This document shows positions 1-5,096 of a stretch of 5,096 nt of DNA, piece by piece. Each line of letters starts with the position of its first letter. Position 1 is the stretch's first letter. The translations under genes were made by a program, and so were the position numbers. Source of the DNA: Acidobacteriota bacterium (GTDB lineage Bacteria > Acidobacteriota > Blastocatellia > Pyrinomonadales > Pyrinomonadaceae); the NCBI GenBank assembly GCA_029777145.1, contig JAKOSS010000980.1:1-5096 (forward strand). Direction: 5' to 3'. The notes below the pieces were generated by a model that was not told the origin of the DNA, made no database searches, and worked only from the letters and a program-made list of their open reading frames with translations.

Positions 1-2216
1 AGCGCCTGCCGAAGCTTCTGCTCCGCGGCTTCCAGACTAAGATTAAGCGACTCTTTGTAGAGACGGGACGCAATGTCCAGTCGCTCAGCCGGATTCATCG
101 CTGCGATCTCCGCGTCAGTAAATCCCTCGGTTGCACGTTCCGCAGTATTTGACGCCAGGCCATATCCCTGGTGTTTTGCGACCTCAACCTTATCGGTTCC
201 TTCCTTCAGCGGTGACCCCGTAAAGATCGCACCGAGCATCGGGATCAGCGCCGTCAGCAATACCATGATGACCACGAACGGTGTGCTCGAACCGACGGTT
301 TCCGCGTCCGACTCTGCCTGTCCCAGCCTGAACGAAAGTTTAGCCGCCCGGGCACGGAGATCGGCGCGCTTTGTCGAGATCAACTCCGTCTTCGAGCGAA
401 GCGTCATCAGCAGACGTTCGATGTCGCGCTCGACGATGCGTCGCCGGTCCGCAAAAACCATTTCGTTTTTGCTACGTTCCGACTCCGGGATTTCCGCCGA
501 AGCGTCAAATTCAAACTGACGTTCGATCTCTTCGCGCCAGTCGATCAGCAACTCGCGCTCTTCGTCGTCAAACTCGTCGATCAGGTCCACTGCTTCGCGC
601 GTGATGTCGAGTGCGGAAACGATCCCATGATCTTTGGTCCGCTCGATGATCTTCGTTCCGACGCCGCGGATGTTCGACTCGGCGATCTTGTGCGCCGCGA
701 GATGCCTGTCGAGCTTGTAGGACATCACCTGATCGGAGATCCGGCGCATGCGTTCGCGTACCTGTCGACGGATCTCGTGATGTTCCTCGACCCGGTCACG
801 CAGCAAATCATAGTCCTCGTTCAATCGGTCCTTTTTCGCCAGTTTGGACCAGTCGTCCTCGAGTTTCTTCCACGCGAGCTGCGCGTCGTAAAGGCTCAAT
901 TCCAGATCCTCCCTAAGAGGCCGATCGAGATTGTGGCTCAGGACAAGAAAAACGATCATCGCGACCGCGCCGATAAAGAACCCCAGACCCGGACCGCCGG
1001 CGAAAGTGAACGCCACGACTATCACGAACTGCAGTAAGAGGAACTTGACGTGCCGTTCCTTGCCTTTGTTTTTGGCAAGCGTTGCCGATTCCGACGGTAC
1101 GGATTTGATCCCGATCGAATGCGAAGGCAACTCCGGAAGGGTATTCGGCAATTCGATGGTCGACAGGAGTTTCTCGACCGTGAAGATGTCGAAAGTGTTC
1201 TCCGATCCGCCCTTCTGAGTTCCGAGGAACGGAAACAGCATGAGGCCGGTTTTTTCCTCGATCGAACACCACGGACACGCCGTCAGCTGATTGTAGTAAT
1301 AATGACCGCCATGTTCGCCGCACTGCGTCAGGCTGTTTCCGAGATCCTCGAGCGCTTCGATCCATTCGCGCGGCTCCGGACGTTCTTCCATCAGGAACGC
1401 GCGTTCGAACATCAAGGCGATGCGCGGCGGAACCGCTGTCAGCGGCAAGGTTCCGGGCGGCTGTTTGACCCTCGTGATGGCCTCGTTGTTGCCGTAGGCG
1501 AACCGGCGTTCACGGATGCAGTCCTCGAGCGATTTGTCCTCTTTTCCCAAATAATTTCCGGCGAATGGATGGCGGCCGAGGAACAGCAACTGGAAAATGA
1601 TCACCGCGAGCCCGAAATTATCGTGGTTCGGTTCGCGTTCAATCTCCGAAAGATCGATGCCCTGAAGTTCGGGCGCGAGGTGCGTCGCGACACCGACCTC
1701 GCAGCGATAACGCTTTTCGTCGGTCTTGACGCTGTAGCTGTCGCAGTCGATCAGTTTCACGGTACCGTCGGCGAGCACGACGCAGTTTCCGTGATTGACG
1801 TCGCCCATGACGTGGCCGTGACTGTGAAGATTGTGGAACGCACGCGCGACGTTTGCCGCGGCGTGGACGAGAAATTGCCACGTTGCGTCGGGAAAATGCA
1901 CGCGGCGGCTCTTGAGCGAATATAGTTCGTGGATCTCCTTCGCGCGGACGTTCGGCATGAGAAATCCGGCGACGCGTCCGTCGGGCTCGACGTGGAGCGT
2001 GTCGACGATCCAGGCCGCCACTTTCAGGAGTTGATCGTTCGAGTTCGCCGCCATCCAACGAAGTTTCGCCGCTTTGTCGTCGTCGATCGGTTCGTGGTAG
2101 ATCTTGGCGACGATCGAAAGGTCTTCAGGACAGTAAAACACCGTTCCCTCGCCGCCGCGGCCGAGCGGTTGATTGATCCGGTAAGGAGTGCCTTTGCTGT
2201 CGTAAAACGTCGGCAT
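1..2216 (-). CDS. Atypical membrane-anchored Ser/Thr protein kinase with zinc-ribbon and helix-hairpin-helix (YegI-like), C-terminus off the window
   Basis: Reading from ATG at 2216 down to base 1 gives 738 open codons with no stop, so the 3' end is missing. The kinase fold spans about residues 12-292. It has a glycine loop GRGGEGTV (19-26), the ATP-binding lysine in VAKIY (K38), a catalytic loop HVMGDVNHGNCVV (135-147, D139 and N144), a metal-binding DCD (157-159) in place of DFG, HLAPE (179-183) and helix-F D199. Next come a C299-x2-H302-x11-C314-x2-C317 zinc-ribbon-like knuckle, two membrane segments around a GGPGLG turn (about 392-427), a charged helical/coiled-coil stretch (about 435-510), a helix-hairpin-helix motif (IRGVGTKIIERTKDHGI, 516-532), more charged helix, and a third membrane segment (about 646-667). 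This order resembles E. coli YegI, a Ser/Thr kinase with divergent motifs in the inner membrane. The gene lies 9 bp after the PP2C gene and is probably cotranscribed with it. Inference: it is the kinase arm of a kinase/phosphatase/VWA signalling triad. Its targets are unknown. Confidence 0.9.
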   Translation of the reverse strand, partial: MPTFYDSKGTPYRINQPLGRGGEGTVFYCPEDLSIVAKIYHEPIDDDKAAKLRWMAANSNDQLLKVAAWIVDTLHVEPDGRVAGFLMPNVRAKEIHELYSLKSRRVHFPDATWQFLVHAAANVARAFHNLHSHGHVMGDVNHGNCVVLADGTVKLIDCDSYSVKTDEKRYRCEVGVATHLAPELQGIDLSEIEREPNHDNFGLAVIIFQLLFLGRHPFAGNYLGKEDKSLEDCIRERRFAYGNNEAITRVKQPPGTLPLTAVPPRIALMFERAFLMEERPEPREWIEALEDLGNSLTQCGEHGGHYYYNQLTACPWCSIEEKTGLMLFPFLGTQKGGSENTFDIFTVEKLLSTIELPNTLPELPSHSIGIKSVPSESATLAKNKGKERHVKFLLLQFVIVVAFTFAGGPGLGFFIGAVAMIVFLVLSHNLDRPLREDLELSLYDAQLAWKKLEDDWSKLAKKDRLNEDYDLLRDRVEEHHEIRRQVRERMRRISDQVMSYKLDRHLAAHKIAESNIRGVGTKIIERTKDHGIVSALDITREAVDLIDEFDDEERELLIDWREEIERQFEFDASAEIPESERSKNEMVFADRRRIVERDIERLLMTLRSKTELISTKRADLRARAAKLSFRLGQAESDAETVGSSTPFVVIMVLLTALIPMLGAIFTGSPLKEGTDKVEVAKHQGYGLASNTAERATEGFTDAEIAAMNPAERLDIASRLYKESLNLSLEAAEQKLRQA

Positions 2217-2225
2217 GAGTTTTTG

Positions 2226-2999
2226 CTAAGCCCGCGATGCGAGGATTATCGTCTTGTCGTCATCGGTCTTCTCGTTTATTTTCGGCGACGAAAGAAACGC
2301 CTCGAGTTTTTCATTCAGCCTTTCGGGCGCACCGTTCGGATTGCGGAGCGGCGCGATCATCGGTTTGAGGAAAGGCTCGTGCGGACGGTTTGATTGGTAA
2401 TCGACCGCGACCGCGTATATTCCATCCGAAAACAGCACTACGTCTTCGATCCGGTCGTCGATCAGCGCGAACCGCACCGCATCCGGAGCCTCGTCGTCGG
2501 TCACGAATTCGGTGATGTTGACGTATTCCGAATCCTGCGGCGGGATCGCGAATTCAAAGCTCTCGGCTTCGCCCGTCAGGCTGTAAACCGCGCCGCCGTC
2601 ACCGACCTGAAAGAACGCGGCAGCATCGTCGCCGACGACCGTGCCGATCACGGTCGAAGCATACTCGCGGATCTCCTTACCGGATTCAGACGCCAAACCC
2701 GCGATCCGATCTCTCAAAAAGCCGACCCACAACTGCCCGAACTCAAGATTGAGCGACCGGACCGAAGCGTTCTTCGTGTTGAGAAAATCGATAACCGTAT
2801 TGCGAAACAGCGCGCACGCCGCTTCGGCTCCGAGCTGTCCCGCGGTCGTCGAACCCGCACCGTCGGCGACGACGGCGATCAGGACGTCGCCATTCGGTGT
2901 CGCAACCGATTCGCAAAGGAATCGGTCCTGACACTCCGTCGACTGATTTTGATGCGCCAGTCCGATCACGGACGCGTGCGCGAATCTCCAGTCGTTCAT
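2226..2999 (-). CDS. PP2C-family Ser/Thr protein phosphatase (PphC/YegK-like)
   Basis: This 257-residue cytoplasmic protein has no signal peptide or membrane segment. PP2C metal-site motifs appear in order: ECQDRF (22-27, D25), VVADGAGSTTAGQLGAE (43-59, D46 and G47), the central FFQVGDGGAVY (129-139, D134), LFSDGIY (189-195, D192) and the C-terminal DDDKTIILA (246-254), which supplies the last metal-binding aspartate. It should be an Mn/Mg-dependent phosphatase that removes phosphate from Ser/Thr, most likely on the neighbouring kinase or its targets. The length fits the compact bacterial PP2C_2 type seen in E. coli PphC. The ATG at 2999 was chosen because it overlaps the upstream VWA stop as TGATG, indicating translational coupling. 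A GTG one codon earlier (3002) would also be in frame. No strong Shine-Dalgarno sequence is visible, consistent with coupling. Confidence 0.93.
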   Translation of the reverse strand: MNDWRFAHASVIGLAHQNQSTECQDRFLCESVATPNGDVLIAVVADGAGSTTAGQLGAEAACALFRNTVIDFLNTKNASVRSLNLEFGQLWVGFLRDRIAGLASESGKEIREYASTVIGTVVGDDAAAFFQVGDGGAVYSLTGEAESFEFAIPPQDSEYVNITEFVTDDEAPDAVRFALIDDRIEDVVLFSDGIYAVAVDYQSNRPHEPFLKPMIAPLRNPNGAPERLNEKLEAFLSSPKINEKTDDDKTIILASRA

Positions 3000-3685
3000 C
3001 ACACTTCGGACCAGCCGTACGGCCTGTAATCGGGAATCGGGACCGAGTCTCCCGGATTCGAACGTGAGACGTTCTTGAGCGAGGCCGAAAGCCAGAGAAA
3101 GAATTCACGGAAGCGGACTCCGGAAAGCCGCATCGGCTCGCGGACCGAGATCTGGTTCAACACGTTGAAATCGGCATCTCTGGTTCCGAGCGCAAAGAAT
3201 GAGAACGATTTGCTCTCCTCGCCCGCTCGGATGACCTGCGGAAGCCGCGACCAGTTGTCGGTCGGTGCGCCGTCGGTGATCAGAAAGATCCACGGTCGGA
3301 AAAGCTTGATCCCGTTCTCGCGGAGCACCTTTTTGCGGTCTTTAAGCAGCCCGAGCCCGCGTTCGACTGCGCCTCCGAGCGGCGTGTCGCCGGCTGCTTT
3401 GAGCTGCCGCGGGCGGTACATATCGGCGGTTGTGAAATCCTGTATGACAGTAACCGGTCCGAACGTGATGACCGCGATCTCGACGCGCTTCAGTGCCAGC
3501 GAGTCATTGAAGATCTCATCTCGAAACGCCTGAAGGCCTTCGTTAAGTTCCTGAATCGAATTGCCTTCCATTGATCCGGAGGTGTCGAGAAGCAAAATGC
3601 AAGGGCAACGCGGTTCGGGATTTTCAGCGAATTCCGCTGCGGCGAACGGTTCCTGTTCGTCGTAGTTGTAAGTGTAGTTTCCCAT
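2999..3685 (-). CDS. VWA-domain protein, TerY/YegL-like
   Basis: This 228-residue soluble protein is essentially a single von Willebrand factor A domain. The metal-ion-dependent adhesion site (MIDAS) is complete: DTSGSM (34-39), the distal threonine in GDTPLGGAV (T101) and the aspartate in LITDGAPTD (D138). A CPC pair (C27, C29) sits directly before the first strand. The protein ends in a proline/aromatic tail finishing GWSEV, a C-terminal style I associate with TerY/YegL proteins. In these families the VWA protein occurs beside a PP2C phosphatase and a kinase, as here, and is thought to be a metal-dependent adaptor or regulated partner; no enzymatic activity is expected. It is the first gene of the operon, and its TGA overlaps the phosphatase ATG. 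I chose ATG 3685 over the in-frame TTG at 3697 because it is the first ATG and leaves room for the putative promoter. Confidence 0.92.
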   Translation of the reverse strand: MGNYTYNYDEQEPFAAAEFAENPEPRCPCILLLDTSGSMEGNSIQELNEGLQAFRDEIFNDSLALKRVEIAVITFGPVTVIQDFTTADMYRPRQLKAAGDTPLGGAVERGLGLLKDRKKVLRENGIKLFRPWIFLITDGAPTDNWSRLPQVIRAGEESKSFSFFALGTRDADFNVLNQISVREPMRLSGVRFREFFLWLSASLKNVSRSNPGDSVPIPDYRPYGWSEV

Positions 3686-3712
3686 AAAACCAACCAATCA
3701 AATTGTGACTGT

Positions 3713-3742
3713 ATGATAGAGCTTTTGAATCGTCCATAGCAA
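3713..3742 (-). promoter_or_regulatory. Putative sigma70-type promoter of the VWA-PP2C-kinase operon
   Basis: On the minus strand a -35-like TTGCTA (3742-3737) is separated by 18 bp from a -10-like TATCAT (3718-3713), five of six bases matching the TATAAT consensus. Transcription would start near 3705, giving a leader of about 20 nt before the VWA ATG. It lies in the AT-richer part of the divergent spacer, where a promoter for this operon is expected. The call rests on consensus matching only; the -35 match is weak and the species' own promoter consensus is unknown. Confidence 0.4.
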
Positions 3743-3783
3743 TATTTTTCGGTCGCCCTAGCTTATGTTTCGGCGGTTTCGGG

Positions 3784-3795
3784 CGCTCCTGAGCG
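3784..3795. repeat. Short perfect inverted repeat in the divergent intergenic region
   Basis: CGCTC and GAGCG arms (5 bp each) flank a 2-bp centre, giving a 12-bp near-palindrome midway between the divergently transcribed VWA operon and NAD kinase. Its compact symmetric form would suit a dimeric regulator binding site better than a transcription terminator. A match of this length can arise by chance, so the functional reading is speculative. Confidence 0.25.
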
Positions 3796-3854
3796 TGTTT
3801 GGTGACACTTGCAGTTTTGACCTGTTTGGCAGATGATTGTTGAAGCTTTCCGGT

Positions 3855-4721
3855 ATGCAAAAGCGCCAGATCAACTGTGTCGGAATCGTCGTCAAACCAA
3901 GCGATGAGGAGGCTCTGAGAACCGCGAGCGAGCTTTCCACGTGGCTCAACCACAAAGGAATAAGCACGGTCGGCGAGCCTCGGGCGCACGCGGAGTTGGG
4001 CGGGATCGACGCCGTTGACGTCGAACGCTTCAAATCGGACGTCGATCTGATCGTCGTCCTCGGCGGCGACGGCACCATTCTTTCCGCGGCGCGTCTCATC
4101 GGCCAGCGCGACGTCATTGTTCTCGGCATCAACTACGGCAGTCTCGGATACCTGACCGAGTTCCGGATCGAGGAAATGTTCTCGGCGCTCGACGAGGTTC
4201 TCGACGGCAACTACGAAGTTGACGAACGCCTGATGCTCGACGTCGAACACTGGCGTGAGGGAAACCAATTGGCGTCGGGCCACGTATTAAACGACGTTGT
4301 CATCAACAAGGCAGTTCTTGCCCGGATCATTGAGGTCGAAGTTAATCTGAACAATCTGTTCGTCAACTCGTTCCGTGCGGACGGTTTGATCGTGTCGACG
4401 CCGACCGGCTCGACGGCGTACAACCTGTCTGCCGGCGGACCGATCGTTTATCCGACGATGAATGCCGTGATCCTGACGCCGATCTGTCCGTTCACGCTGA
4501 CCAATCGTCCGATAGTGATGCCGGACACGGCCGAGATCAAGCTGAAGTTGAAGAACGAGAGCGACGGCGTGGTGCTGACGCTCGACGGTCAGATCGGATA
4601 TCAGATGCAGATCGAGGACGTCGTCAAGATCCGAAAGAGTTCGACGACCTTCAATCTCGTCCGGCCTCCGAACCGGAACTACTTTGATGTTCTTCGGAAC
4701 AAACTGAAGTGGGGCCGATAA
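3855..4721 (+). CDS. nadK: NAD kinase (ATP-NAD 2'-phosphotransferase)
   Basis: This 288-residue cytosolic enzyme phosphorylates NAD to NADP, the committed step of NADP supply. Family signatures are clear: the catalytic GGDGT (70-74) in VVLGGDGTILSAAR, the NYGSLGYLTEF strand-turn (93-103; N-x-G-x-L-G), LNDVVINK (145-152) at the NE/ND NAD-binding position, DGLIVSTPTGSTAYNLSAGG (176-195) for substrate binding, and LTLDGQIG near the C-terminus. Length is typical of bacterial NAD kinases. The ATG at 3855 is preferred, with a GAAG about nine bases upstream as a possible ribosome-binding site. Two in-frame TTG codons at 3837 and 3840 would extend the protein by up to six residues, and the family's first beta-strand (CVGIVV) lies downstream of all of them. 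It is transcribed divergently from the triad and appears monocistronic or first in its unit. No functional link to the triad is evident. Confidence 0.96.
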   Translation: MQKRQINCVGIVVKPSDEEALRTASELSTWLNHKGISTVGEPRAHAELGGIDAVDVERFKSDVDLIVVLGGDGTILSAARLIGQRDVIVLGINYGSLGYLTEFRIEEMFSALDEVLDGNYEVDERLMLDVEHWREGNQLASGHVLNDVVINKAVLARIIEVEVNLNNLFVNSFRADGLIVSTPTGSTAYNLSAGGPIVYPTMNAVILTPICPFTLTNRPIVMPDTAEIKLKLKNESDGVVLTLDGQIGYQMQIEDVVKIRKSSTTFNLVRPPNRNYFDVLRNKLKWGR

Positions 4722-4835
4722 CGCATTTGGGAATTGGATTTGGGATTTCTGATGTTTGGAGTTCCGCCTTCAGGCGGCCCGCGCATTTGGGAATTGGAAT
4801 CTTGAAATCGTTGGAATTTTGGAATTTGGAATATT
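4722..4835. repeat. Degenerate AT-rich direct repeats (TTGGAAT-type) between nadK and the M13 peptidase gene
   Basis: A 17-bp unit beginning CGCATTTGGG occurs identically at 4722-4738 and 4782-4798, exactly 60 bp apart. Between and after these copies are shorter relatives such as TTGGATTTGGGATTT, and three near-copies of TTGGAATTT starting at 4811, 4819 and 4826. The composition differs sharply from the GC-rich genes on both sides. The array fills almost the whole gap up to the ATG of the peptidase gene, so the peptidase promoter must lie in or overlap it. It looks like a dispersed intergenic repeat family with local tandem decay. No coding capacity is seen. Confidence 0.6.
4764..4777. other. 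Small GC-rich hairpin inside the intergenic repeat
   Basis: CCGCC and GGCGG arms form a perfect 5-bp stem with a TTCA tetraloop, set between the two identical 17-bp repeat copies. It lies 43 bases after the nadK stop and lacks a following T-run, so it is not a convincing intrinsic terminator. It more likely forms part of a REP-like dispersed palindrome, though it might still contribute to nadK mRNA 3'-end stability. Confidence 0.45.
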
Positions 4836-4842
4836 CAGAGTC

Positions 4843-5096
4843 ATGAAAAATAATCGCTTTCGAATCGCAGCAGTGTTCATGCTGCTTGTTGCTTTCGCAG
4901 TCTCGACGCTCGCTCAGAGCAAGGCCTTCGACACGAGCCGGATGGATACGTCTGTTGAAGCTTGTGAAGATTTTTTTGGTTACGCCAATGGAACCTGGGT
5001 CAAGAAGACCGAGATCCCGCCGGCGTATTCACGTTGGGGAACTTTCAACATTCTCGCCGACAACAATCAGGCGATCCTGAAAGAGATCCTCGAGCG
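4843..5096 (+). CDS. M13-family zinc metallopeptidase (neprilysin/PepO-like), N-terminal fragment
   Basis: The window holds the first 84 codons; the gene continues beyond base 5096. The ATG at 4843 starts a clear signal peptide: basic MKNNRFR, a hydrophobic core (about residues 8-22) and a likely cleavage after STLA/Q near residue 24. The mature start carries the M13 N-terminal signature, with a CEDFFGYANGTW segment (residues 41-52) followed by KKTEIPP and SRWGTF. M13 enzymes are zinc endopeptidases of about 650-700 residues that act on peptides. With a signal peptide and no obvious retained anchor, this one is likely periplasmic or secreted. A lipoprotein is unlikely, because no lipobox cysteine is visible. 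The catalytic HExxH region lies outside the window, so activity cannot be judged. No strong ribosome-binding site is visible before the ATG. Confidence 0.9.
   Translation, partial: MKNNRFRIAAVFMLLVAFAVSTLAQSKAFDTSRMDTSVEACEDFFGYANGTWVKKTEIPPAYSRWGTFNILADNNQAILKEILE

Noticed and set aside
73..519. 148-codon Ser/Arg-rich open frame on the plus strand
   Set aside because: Antisense to the kinase C-terminal region, whose minus-strand frame is continuous. The composition is typical of a shadow frame.
1050..1925. Long 291-codon open frame on the plus strand
   Set aside because: It lies wholly antisense to the kinase gene, whose motifs are unmistakable. The translation is Arg/Phe/Val-rich with no recognisable domain, as expected from the antisense of GC-biased codons.
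2394..3029. 211-codon open frame on the plus strand
   Set aside because: Antisense shadow of the PP2C phosphatase, with low-complexity Arg/Asp-rich composition and no family motif.
3809..3837. Promoter for nadK (TTGCAG with GATGAT 17 bp downstream)
   Set aside because: The -10 hexamer matches consensus at only four of six bases and sits almost on the start codon, so it is too weak to annotate.
3624..4283. 219-codon open frame on the minus strand upstream of and into the VWA gene
   Set aside because: It is antisense to the clearly coding NAD kinase and overlaps the VWA start in another frame. It would also run through the divergent promoter region.
4764..4777. Intrinsic terminator for nadK
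   Set aside because: The stem is only 5 bp and is followed by CCCGCGC instead of a T-run, so it was kept only as a hairpin within the repeat.
4722..4842. CRISPR array or tandem-repeat locus
   Set aside because: Only two exact copies of a 17-bp unit with no regular spacer series, and the remaining copies are degenerate and irregularly spaced.

Overview
The window looks like a chromosomal stretch from a moderately GC-rich Gram-negative-type bacterium. The AT-rich, TTGGAAT-like degenerate repeats between genes and the secreted M13 peptidase remind me of Acidobacteriota (Blastocatellia/Pyrinomonadales type). This is an inference with modest confidence, because there is no rRNA or other taxonomic marker here.

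Layout. Bases 1-3685 are filled by a tightly packed three-gene operon on the minus strand, read right to left. It encodes a von Willebrand factor A (VWA) protein of the TerY/YegL type (3685-2999), a PP2C-family Ser/Thr phosphatase (2999-2226) and a large atypical membrane-anchored protein kinase (2216 to beyond base 1, so its C-terminus is missing). The VWA stop and PP2C start overlap in TGATG, and 9 bp separate PP2C from the kinase. A 169-bp divergent intergenic region (3686-3854) carries a plausible promoter for the triad. On the plus strand follow NAD kinase (3855-4721), a 121-bp repeat-rich gap with a small hairpin (4722-4842), and the first 84 codons of a secreted M13 (neprilysin/PepO-like) metallopeptidase (4843 to beyond 5096).

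How the genes fit together. The VWA + PP2C + kinase set matches the arrangement known from the E. coli yegI / yegK (pphC) / yegL locus and from the TerY-phosphatase-kinase triads linked to tellurite-type stress systems. The kinase and phosphatase presumably act on the same targets in opposite directions, and the metal-binding VWA protein is a likely adaptor or substrate. The kinase is the most interesting protein. It has a non-canonical active site (HVMGDVNHGN and DCD instead of HRD and DFG), a C-x2-H-x11-C-x2-C zinc-ribbon-like knuckle, a transmembrane hairpin, a charged helical/coiled-coil region with a helix-hairpin-helix motif, a third transmembrane segment, and a further C-terminal part of unknown nature. 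NAD kinase and the M13 peptidase are ordinary housekeeping or secreted enzymes with no evident functional link to the triad.
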